This document shows, in pieces, positions 1-5,894 of a stretch of 10,741 nucleotides of DNA. This DNA comes from CAYOEZ01 sp964402955 (GTDB lineage Bacteria; Chloroflexota; DTOL01; DAOUCN01). The stretch is taken from assembly GCA_964402955.1 (NCBI GenBank), contig CAYOEZ010000174.1, positions 1 to 10,741 on the forward strand, given 5' to 3'. Each line of letters starts with the position of its first letter. Within the stretch, counting starts at the first letter, position 1. The translations under genes were made by a program, and so were the position numbers. The notes under the pieces are model-generated. The model was given only the letters and a program-made list of their open reading frames with translations. It did no database searches and was not told where the DNA came from.

Positions 1-2
1 AA

Positions 3-821
3 AACACATTCTCGCGCGCCATGCTGACACTGGCCGGCAAGTGGGCGCTCAATCACGGCGCCTATACGCCGTTCCGCGTCGAGGGCGCCATTCCCATCCC
101 CCTGCCCGGCATGGCTATCTGGTTGTTCATGCCTTTCGGCAGCACCATGCGCGTGTTTCATCGTTTTGGTATGGATAGCAGCCTGGGTTTTGCCGTGCTG
201 GCTGGACTGGGCGCGGCTGCTCTCTTTGCTCGCGCCGGAGCGTGGAGCGCGATTCTACATGTCAGCAGACAAGCCGTGTTGGGCGTGCTGCTCATTGCCG
301 TCGTTCTGGTCGATATCGTCGCCGCACCGCTCAACTTTGGCATGTCGGACACGCGCGGGTCAGCGCTCGACCTCTGGCTCAGGGACCAGCCCGGCGACTT
401 CAGCGTCATACATTTGCCGCTGGCTAGAGGGCTGAATGGCCCGGGGCTTTACCGCGCCGCCATCCACGGCAAGAAGATCAGCTACGGCTACGGGACGTTC
501 TTCCCCAAAGCATGGCGCGTGGCCGTCGATCCTTTGGGCAACTTCCCCGACCCGCAGGGGATCGCGCTGCTGCGCTCCTGGAACGTGCGCTACGTCTTCA
601 TCGGCGAGAACGCCTATCGGGCCGGGCTTGTCGATGCGCCGGGCGATTCGTGGCAGAAGGTGCAAGAACGGCTCAAGACGGCTGAGGGGCTGCGCTACGT
701 GCGCACGTTCGACGAGGTATCGCCGAGCAGCGGCGACATCTTGTCCACCAGGCTCACCAACCCGTGGACATCCATTTCCGTCGTCGCCGACAGGACCCAC
801 GTCTACGAGATCATGCCGTAG
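3..821 (+). CDS. C-terminal part of a polytopic membrane protein (YfhO / PTPS-related type), 5' truncated
   Basis: The reading frame is open from the window edge (first complete codon at position 3) to a TAG at 819-821, giving 272 residues of a longer protein. The ATG at 21 has no ribosome binding site and is probably an internal Met. Counting from that Met, two clear hydrophobic helices lie at about residues 54-70 and 85-103, with a weaker hydrophobic stretch at 23-40. A soluble C-terminal domain of about 160 residues follows. It contains IHGKKISYGYGTFFP and WNVRYVFIGENAY. Similar 'iHGK' and 'NVRYVfi' segments occur, from memory, in large uncharacterised membrane proteins of Chloroflexota related to YfhO, PTPS-related or glycosyltransferase-C-type integral membrane proteins. 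Those usually have 8-14 helices ahead of an extracytoplasmic tail. A role in surface glycan or lipid-linked sugar handling would be inference only. A promoter-containing gap separates it from the next gene. Confidence 0.7.
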   Translation, partial: NTFSRAMLTLAGKWALNHGAYTPFRVEGAIPIPLPGMAIWLFMPFGSTMRVFHRFGMDSSLGFAVLAGLGAAALFARAGAWSAILHVSRQAVLGVLLIAVVLVDIVAAPLNFGMSDTRGSALDLWLRDQPGDFSVIHLPLARGLNGPGLYRAAIHGKKISYGYGTFFPKAWRVAVDPLGNFPDPQGIALLRSWNVRYVFIGENAYRAGLVDAPGDSWQKVQERLKTAEGLRYVRTFDEVSPSSGDILSTRLTNPWTSISVVADRTHVYEIMP

Positions 822-874
822 AGGGCGATCCACTGTGCGCGCACTTTCACGACTGGCGATGTCACACCGCAACC

Positions 875-903
875 TGGACGTACGTTACGCGTTATGATAT
901 AGT
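875..903 (+). promoter_or_regulatory. Candidate sigma70-type promoter for the two-gene secreted-protein operon
   Basis: TGGACG at 875-880 matches the -35 consensus TTGACA at 4 of 6 positions. TATAGT at 898-903 matches TATAAT at 5 of 6. The spacer is exactly 17 bp. An overlapping alternative -10, TATGAT, starts at 893. The predicted transcription start near 910 would leave a leader of about 58 nt before the ATG at 968. Two short palindromes, ACGTACGT (878-885) and ACGCGT (887-892), overlap the -35 edge and the spacer and could be an operator. The rest of the 822-967 gap shows no other gene apart from the possible leader ORF described in the findings. This is a match by eye in an organism whose promoter consensus is unknown. 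Confidence 0.4.
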
Positions 904-951
904 AGACAGCACAGGCCACAATGAACGGAGACTACATGGATTCGCCATCGA

Positions 952-959
952 GGGAAGGA
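952..959 (+). promoter_or_regulatory. Ribosome binding site setting the start of the LVIVD/malectin protein
   Basis: The purine run GGGAAGGA ends 8 nt before the ATG at 968. This decides the start: the frame stays open upstream to an ATG at 764, but that ATG lies inside the preceding coding region, has no comparable site, and would put 68 non-hydrophobic residues ahead of an otherwise normal signal segment. Confidence 0.7.
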
Positions 960-967
960 AGATTGCT

Positions 968-3900
968 ATGAGCAAAGAAATTCGCCAAACAAAGAACACG
1001 GGCGCACGCGCCCGGCGCATAGCATTGCTGCTTGCGGTCGCCGTCGTTGTCTTCATGCTTTCTGTCGCCTACGTCTACGCCACGACGGTCATCGGCGCAA
1101 GCGCGGGAGACGCTGGTGACAGCAACCCCACAACCTTCAAGTTCCAGACCAACAACGCGGACAAGCCCCTGACGCGGCCCAATCTTGCGCCGATCAGTAA
1201 AGCGGAGGTCCCGTCGCTGTACGGTGCGTCGGATGGTATGACTGTCTACGACAATGGGGTCAACGTCGCGTCCGGCAGCTACACCGGGCCGGGCGGGCCA
1301 AAGACGGTAGTGGGCGCCGACCTGTCTGACGCCGCCGGCTGGCCAACCATCGCCACCGGACGCAGCGTGCTCGCCATTGATCCCGACCTTGGCCGCTTCA
1401 AGTTCTTTGAGAATATTCCCTCGCTCCTGGGCACGTCGGCGGCGGGTACAGCCAATGCTGTTGCCGTCCTCAATGGCTACGCCTACGTGGCCAGCGGCGG
1501 CGACGGCCTGCGCGTTTTCGACGTCAGCAACCCGGCCGCGCCCACGCAGGTGGGCCAGGTTGCCACAACTGATGCACGTGATGTGGTTGTCAACGGGCGC
1601 TACGCCTATGTCGCCGACGGCGCCGCTGGGTTGCGCGTGATCAGCATTCTCGACCCCACCAATCCAAGCATCCTCAATACGCTTGCCACGAGTAACGCCA
1701 ACGGCGTCTACGTGCATACCAACCGCGCCTATGTGGCCGACGGCAGCAGCGGCCTGCGCATCGTCAATATCACCACCCCTTCGGCCCCCGCATTGCTGGG
1801 CAGCCTGGCGACAACCGACGCGCGTGCTGCCTTTGTGTCGGGCAGCTATGCCTATGTGGCCGACGGCAGCAGCGGCCTGCGCATCATTGACGTCAGCGCG
1901 CCTGCCAGCCCGGTCTTGCGCAGCACCACCGCCACCACCTACGCCCTGGACATCGCTGTGAGCGGAAAGAGCGCCTTCGTGGCCGACGGAGCAGGCGGAC
2001 TGCGCATCTTCAACGTCGCCAACCCCACCGCCCCCGGCGTGCGCGGACAATTCGCCACCCCCAACGCCCGCGGCGTCTCTGTCCTGGCCGGCATCGCCTA
2101 CCTCGCTGACGGAGCGGGCGGGCTGCGCATCATCAACGTCGCCAACCAGAACGCCCCCAGCCAGCAATGGCAGATCAGCACCAGCGACGCTCGCGGCGTG
2201 CAAACGCCGCTGGGCATCTACTCCTATGTTGCGGATGGCGGCGGCGGCTTGCGCGTCGTCTCGCTGGCCGGCATCGGCAGCTACATGACCCGTGCCGGTT
2301 TTGTGGCACGCAATGCCGCTGATCCGTCTGACAATCCAAACCAGATCTATATCTCAGGCAACTACGCCTATGTCTCGTCGGCTTTTCGCGGGGTGAAGAT
2401 CCTGGATATCTCAAACCCGACCAATCCCGTGCAAGTTGGATTGATCAACAATGACAGCGGGGCCGAGGCTGTCCAGTTATATGTCCAGGGACACTATCTG
2501 TACATTGCCCAGAAACACTATGGGGTAGCTGTCTACGACGTCTCAGACCCGACCAATCCACAGTTCTGGGCGGCCTGCGATTCACCGACCGATAGCGGAC
2601 CCTGCGGCTGGCCGCGCGCCATCACCGCCGCGGGCGACTATGCTTACGTCGCCGACGGCGGCTATGGCCTGGTTGTGCTCGATGTCACCCAGCCCATCAG
2701 CAAGATCGTCGGTCTGGCTTTCTATGAGCACGGCAACTATCCCCAGAGCGTGGCCCTGGCAGGAAAATATGCGCTGCTTGGAGGGGGCAACCCGGGCGGG
2801 CTGCGCATATACGATGTGAGCAACCCAGCCGCCCCTGCTCTGGTCAGCGAGATGGGCGGCGACATCGTCGGTTCCGTCTACAACATCGCGGTTCAGGGCA
2901 ACTATGCCTACCTGACCGCTAAAGGATTCGGGCTGGAAGTCGTGGACATCTCCAATCCGGCCAGTCCCACGCTTGTCGGACGCCACAACACGTACTACTC
3001 AACCGTCTACGCCCGCGCCATCAGTGTCACGCCGCGCTACGCCTTTGTCGCTGATCACAGCGCTGGTCTGGTCGTCTTCGACATCTCGACGCCCTCGTCG
3101 CCGCAATTGGTCGGCAGATACGCCACCCCGAGCTTCCCGCAGGGCGTCGACGTCAGCGGACGCTACGCCTTCCTGTCCTGCGGCAGACCGCTCCCAGAAG
3201 ATGCCTACCTGGGCGGCGAAGGTTTGGAGGTCGTCGACCTCTCTCCCGCCGAGGCGCCCACAGGTATGGTGACGACGCGCTTCTTCTACGACGGCCCCAC
3301 CGACACACCGACGCCAACCAATACGCCGACCAACACGCCGACTGCGACGCCGACACAGACGCATACGCCCACGGCAACGCCAACACGGACAGCGACGCCG
3401 ACGAGCACCAACACACCCACACCAACCAGTACGCGCGTGCCGGTGCCTTTTGAGACGTGGATCAACGCAGGGGGGCCGCAGTATACTGATGGTAGCGGCA
3501 ACATCTGGGTCGCTGACCGCGCCTACAGCACGGGCAGCTTCGGCTATACGAGCGCCGGCAATCCCGGAACCTATTTCCGCGTCGTTGCCATCGGCGGCAC
3601 AGTCGACGATACCCTCTACCAGACCGAGCGCAACTGGCAGGCGTCGGGCGGCGGCTACCGCTTCGATGTGCCCAACGGGCAATACCAGGTTGATCTGGAG
3701 TTTGCTGAGATCTATGCCGGCACCTCGGGCGGGCAACGCGTGTTCGACATCGTGATTCAGGGCGCCATCGTGCGCAGCAATCTCGATATCGTGTCTACCG
3801 TCGGTTCAGCCAATGCCTACGATCTGAGGTTTGTGACAACAGTGAGCGCCGGCCATCTCGACATCTCGTTCACAAAAAGAGTCGGTTGGCCAAAGATCAG

Positions 3901-5827
3901 TGCGCTGCACATTCTGCCGCTGGCGCCGGTGGGTACGGCCACGGTCACCCAGACGCCCAGCAACACAGGCACACCAACAGACACACCGACCATCACCAAC
4001 ACACCGACGATAACGCCCACGCCGACAGAAACGCGCACGCCCACGCCCACCGGCTCGGCCACCGCCACGCCCACTGTGACGCCAACGCCGGCAGTCGCCC
4101 CGTTTGTGCGGCGCCTCAACGCAGGCAGCGCCGCCGCTTACAGCGACGGCAACGGCGACCTGTGGCAGGCCGACCAGCCCTATGCCACCGGCGGCTGGGG
4201 CTATACGGGCGGCAACATCTACAGCACGGCCAGCGCCATCGCCAACACTAGCGACCACACTCTCTACCAGAGCGAGCACTGGGGCATGACGTCCTATCGC
4301 TTTACCGTGCCCAACGGGGAGTACCAGGTCATCCTCAAGTTCGCGGAGATATACCCATACTCCAACGTTGGCAGCCGCGTCTTCGATGTCAAGATTCAGG
4401 GCGTCTACGTGCTCTCCTACTTCGACATCTTTGCTCAGGTTGGCATCAACCGTGCGCTCGATGTCGCCTACAACACCAACGTGAGCAACGGTCTCTTGAG
4501 CGTGGACTTTACGGCCAGGACAGGCTCAGCGAAGGTGAGCGCCATTGCCGTTGTGCTGCTCACGCCTGTCGCGCCTACAGCCACGCCCACACCGCCCAAC
4601 TCACCGACGATTACTAACACGCCGACCATCACACCGACGCCAAGCGACACCGCAACCGCCACGGCCTCCGGCACGCCGACCGCAACCGGTACAGTCACCA
4701 ACACACCAACCGAAACCGGCACAGCCACGCCGACCGGCTCGGCGACACCAACGCCCGTTGCGCCAGCCTATGACGTGCGTGTCAACGCAGGAGGCCCAGC
4801 CTACCTGGATAGCACTGGCGCATGGTGGGCAGCCGATCAGTTGTACGCCTTTGGTAGCTGGGGATACGTTGGGGGCAATACGTATGCCACAGGCGCTGCT
4901 ATCGCCGGAACCAGCGATGACCCGCTCTATCAGACAGAACGCTGGGGCATGTCGGCCTACAAGTTCGCCGTACCGAACGGATCATACGCGGTGGAGCTGC
5001 GCTTCGCCGAGCTTTACTGCTCGCAGATCAACTGCCGCCTCTTCGATGTCGATCTGGAGAATACAACCGTCCTCAGCGGACTCGACCTGATCAGCGTGGC
5101 GGGCAAGAACGGCGCCTACAACCGCATCTTCACCGTTGCAGTGACAGACGGCATACTCAACATCCGCTTCACAGCGCGCGTCAACTCGCCCAAGATCAAC
5201 GCCATCCGCGTAACGTCGCTCAACGTGGCTCTGCCCACCGCTACCAGCACGCCGACGCCAGCCGGTCCCACCAGCACGGCGACAATCACGAACACACCGA
5301 CGCCCACCGGCTCGGCCACGCCAGTAAGCACGTTCGCGCAGAGAGTGAATGCTGCCGGCCCGCAGGTCACAGACTCAAACGGCAGGGTCTGGGCTGCAGA
5401 CAAAGCCTTCAGCGCAGGGTCATGGGGCTACGTCAACGGACAGACGTCGTCGACGAGCCAGTCTATCAGCAACACCAGCGATCCCGTCCTCTACCAGACA
5501 CAGCGCTTCAACCTGACCGGCTACAAGTTCACGGTACCCAATGGCAGTTACCAGGTGACACTGCGATTCGCCGAAACATACGCGTATACCGGTATCGGAG
5601 GGCGCGTCTTCAACGTTAAGATAGAAGGCAACACCGTGTTGTCAAGGCTCGACATCATGGCCACGGTTGGCCGCTACCGCGCGCTTGACTACACGTTTCC
5701 TGCCACCGTCAGCGATAGCATACTCAACATCGACTTCAGCAGTGTGGTGGGGCCAGCGGCAATCAATGCCATCGAAGTGCTGGGCGGCGGCAGTGGCGCG
5801 CCACAGTTCGCTAACAACGAACCATAA
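968..5827 (+). CDS. Secreted 1619-aa protein: 14 LVIVD-type propeller blades plus four malectin-like (CBM57) domains on Thr-Pro linkers
   Basis: Residues 1-17 are Lys/Arg-rich and 18-38 are hydrophobic (signal peptide or uncleaved anchor; possible cleavage after VYA or GASA). Residues 39-165 match no family I recognise; they include LAIDPDLGRFKFF. Residues ~166-766 hold fourteen blades of the type YAYVADGxxGLRIxDVSNPxxP, the signature of LVIVD repeats, with tyrosine positions at residues 171 to 733. Four malectin-like domains follow at ~829-985, 1046-1198, 1268-1418 and 1456-1605. Each has RxNAGGxxYxD, a WGY-type motif, LYQxER, FxVPNGxYxVxLxFAEiY and RVFDV. Each is preceded by a Thr-Pro linker of 51, 60, 69 and 37 residues. 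There is no LPXTG, PEP-CTERM or C-terminal helix. Malectin domains are known carbohydrate binders and LVIVD propellers are common in surface proteins of unknown ligand. An extracellular adhesin or matrix scaffold is the likely role. No catalytic domain is visible. Confidence 0.85.
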   Translation: MSKEIRQTKNTGARARRIALLLAVAVVVFMLSVAYVYATTVIGASAGDAGDSNPTTFKFQTNNADKPLTRPNLAPISKAEVPSLYGASDGMTVYDNGVNVASGSYTGPGGPKTVVGADLSDAAGWPTIATGRSVLAIDPDLGRFKFFENIPSLLGTSAAGTANAVAVLNGYAYVASGGDGLRVFDVSNPAAPTQVGQVATTDARDVVVNGRYAYVADGAAGLRVISILDPTNPSILNTLATSNANGVYVHTNRAYVADGSSGLRIVNITTPSAPALLGSLATTDARAAFVSGSYAYVADGSSGLRIIDVSAPASPVLRSTTATTYALDIAVSGKSAFVADGAGGLRIFNVANPTAPGVRGQFATPNARGVSVLAGIAYLADGAGGLRIINVANQNAPSQQWQISTSDARGVQTPLGIYSYVADGGGGLRVVSLAGIGSYMTRAGFVARNAADPSDNPNQIYISGNYAYVSSAFRGVKILDISNPTNPVQVGLINNDSGAEAVQLYVQGHYLYIAQKHYGVAVYDVSDPTNPQFWAACDSPTDSGPCGWPRAITAAGDYAYVADGGYGLVVLDVTQPISKIVGLAFYEHGNYPQSVALAGKYALLGGGNPGGLRIYDVSNPAAPALVSEMGGDIVGSVYNIAVQGNYAYLTAKGFGLEVVDISNPASPTLVGRHNTYYSTVYARAISVTPRYAFVADHSAGLVVFDISTPSSPQLVGRYATPSFPQGVDVSGRYAFLSCGRPLPEDAYLGGEGLEVVDLSPAEAPTGMVTTRFFYDGPTDTPTPTNTPTNTPTATPTQTHTPTATPTRTATPTSTNTPTPTSTRVPVPFETWINAGGPQYTDGSGNIWVADRAYSTGSFGYTSAGNPGTYFRVVAIGGTVDDTLYQTERNWQASGGGYRFDVPNGQYQVDLEFAEIYAGTSGGQRVFDIVIQGAIVRSNLDIVSTVGSANAYDLRFVTTVSAGHLDISFTKRVGWPKISALHILPLAPVGTATVTQTPSNTGTPTDTPTITNTPTITPTPTETRTPTPTGSATATPTVTPTPAVAPFVRRLNAGSAAAYSDGNGDLWQADQPYATGGWGYTGGNIYSTASAIANTSDHTLYQSEHWGMTSYRFTVPNGEYQVILKFAEIYPYSNVGSRVFDVKIQGVYVLSYFDIFAQVGINRALDVAYNTNVSNGLLSVDFTARTGSAKVSAIAVVLLTPVAPTATPTPPNSPTITNTPTITPTPSDTATATASGTPTATGTVTNTPTETGTATPTGSATPTPVAPAYDVRVNAGGPAYLDSTGAWWAADQLYAFGSWGYVGGNTYATGAAIAGTSDDPLYQTERWGMSAYKFAVPNGSYAVELRFAELYCSQINCRLFDVDLENTTVLSGLDLISVAGKNGAYNRIFTVAVTDGILNIRFTARVNSPKINAIRVTSLNVALPTATSTPTPAGPTSTATITNTPTPTGSATPVSTFAQRVNAAGPQVTDSNGRVWAADKAFSAGSWGYVNGQTSSTSQSISNTSDPVLYQTQRFNLTGYKFTVPNGSYQVTLRFAETYAYTGIGGRVFNVKIEGNTVLSRLDIMATVGRYRALDYTFPATVSDSILNIDFSSVVGPAAINAIEVLGGGSGAPQFANNEP
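1466..3265 (+). repeat. Tandem array of 14 LVIVD-type beta-propeller blades
   Basis: The aromatic codon opening each YAYVA-like motif lies at 1478, 1601, 1724, 1847, 1970, 2093, 2219, 2363, 2495, 2639, 2768, 2903, 3038 and 3164. The first six are spaced exactly 123 nt (41 codons) and the seventh 126 nt. From the seventh onward the spacing varies from 126 to 144 nt. Fourteen blades fit two seven-bladed propellers, with the boundary near 2290-2340 where a non-repeat insert (GSYMTRAGFVARNAADPSD) sits. Blade 9 to 10 carries a Cys-containing insert (CDSPTDSGPC). Blade 14 has an inserted loop (GRPLPEDAYLGG). The family assignment is from motif recognition. The 2 x 7 folding is inference. Confidence 0.8.
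3299..5782 (+). repeat. Four linker-plus-malectin units of the first secreted protein
   Basis: Thr-Pro linkers occupy 3299-3451, 3923-4102, 4562-4768 and 5222-5332. Malectin-like domains occupy 3452-3922, 4103-4561, 4769-5221 and 5333-5782. Each domain is about 150-157 residues, close to the normal size of a malectin/CBM57 domain. The linkers are built from ACx-CCx codon pairs (TPTNTPT, TPTPT) and are probably extended and possibly O-glycosylated. The third domain uniquely has a C-x4-C pair (residues 1351 and 1356). The fourth has RVFNV where the others have RVFDV or RxFDx. Confidence 0.8.
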
Positions 5828-5882
5828 AGATCAATTCTGAACCCATTCAGGTTGTGAGACCATACGCACTGCCAACAATCAT

Positions 5883-5891
5883 GAGGTGATC
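5883..5891 (+). promoter_or_regulatory. Strong ribosome binding site that places the start at GTG 5895
   Basis: GAGGTGATC matches the 16S anti-Shine-Dalgarno tail over nine bases. The GAGG core ends at 5886, leaving 8 nt to the GTG at 5895. The in-frame GTG at 5886 overlaps this site, so it would leave no site upstream. The later start is therefore preferred. The 67-nt gap after the preceding stop contains only a weak 5-bp hairpin (5837-5850, CTGAA/TTCAG, no T-run) and no clear promoter. This supports co-transcription with the first large gene. Confidence 0.75.
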
Positions 5892-5894
5892 CTG

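Noticed and set aside
764..967. Upstream extension of the LVIVD/malectin reading frame to an ATG at 764
   Set aside because: It overlaps the end of the preceding coding region, has no ribosome binding site, and would displace the signal segment from the N-terminus. ATG 968 has a good site at 8 nt.
932..2203. 423-codon open frame on the minus strand
   Set aside because: It lies wholly antisense to the propeller repeats and its composition (Gly/Val/Asp/Ala-rich, periodic) mirrors the + strand repeat codons. No start site or domain supports it.
3886..4251. Plus-strand alternative frames over the linkers (His/Arg-rich)
   Set aside because: They are shadows of the Thr-Pro codons and fall inside clear in-frame linker and malectin coding.
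5783..5827. Possible C-terminal sorting signal (LPXTG, PEP-CTERM or type IX) in either large protein
   Set aside because: Both proteins end just after the last malectin domain (APQFANNEP and IETASP) with no hydrophobic helix, basic tail or sorting motif.
5837..5850. Hairpin between the two large genes as a terminator
   Set aside because: The stem is only 5 bp with mixed composition and no T-run follows. The next gene has a strong ribosome binding site, so read-through is more likely.
5886..5894. GTG at 5886 as start of the deacetylase gene
   Set aside because: It overlaps the GAGGTGATC ribosome binding site itself. The GTG at 5895 is correctly spaced from it.
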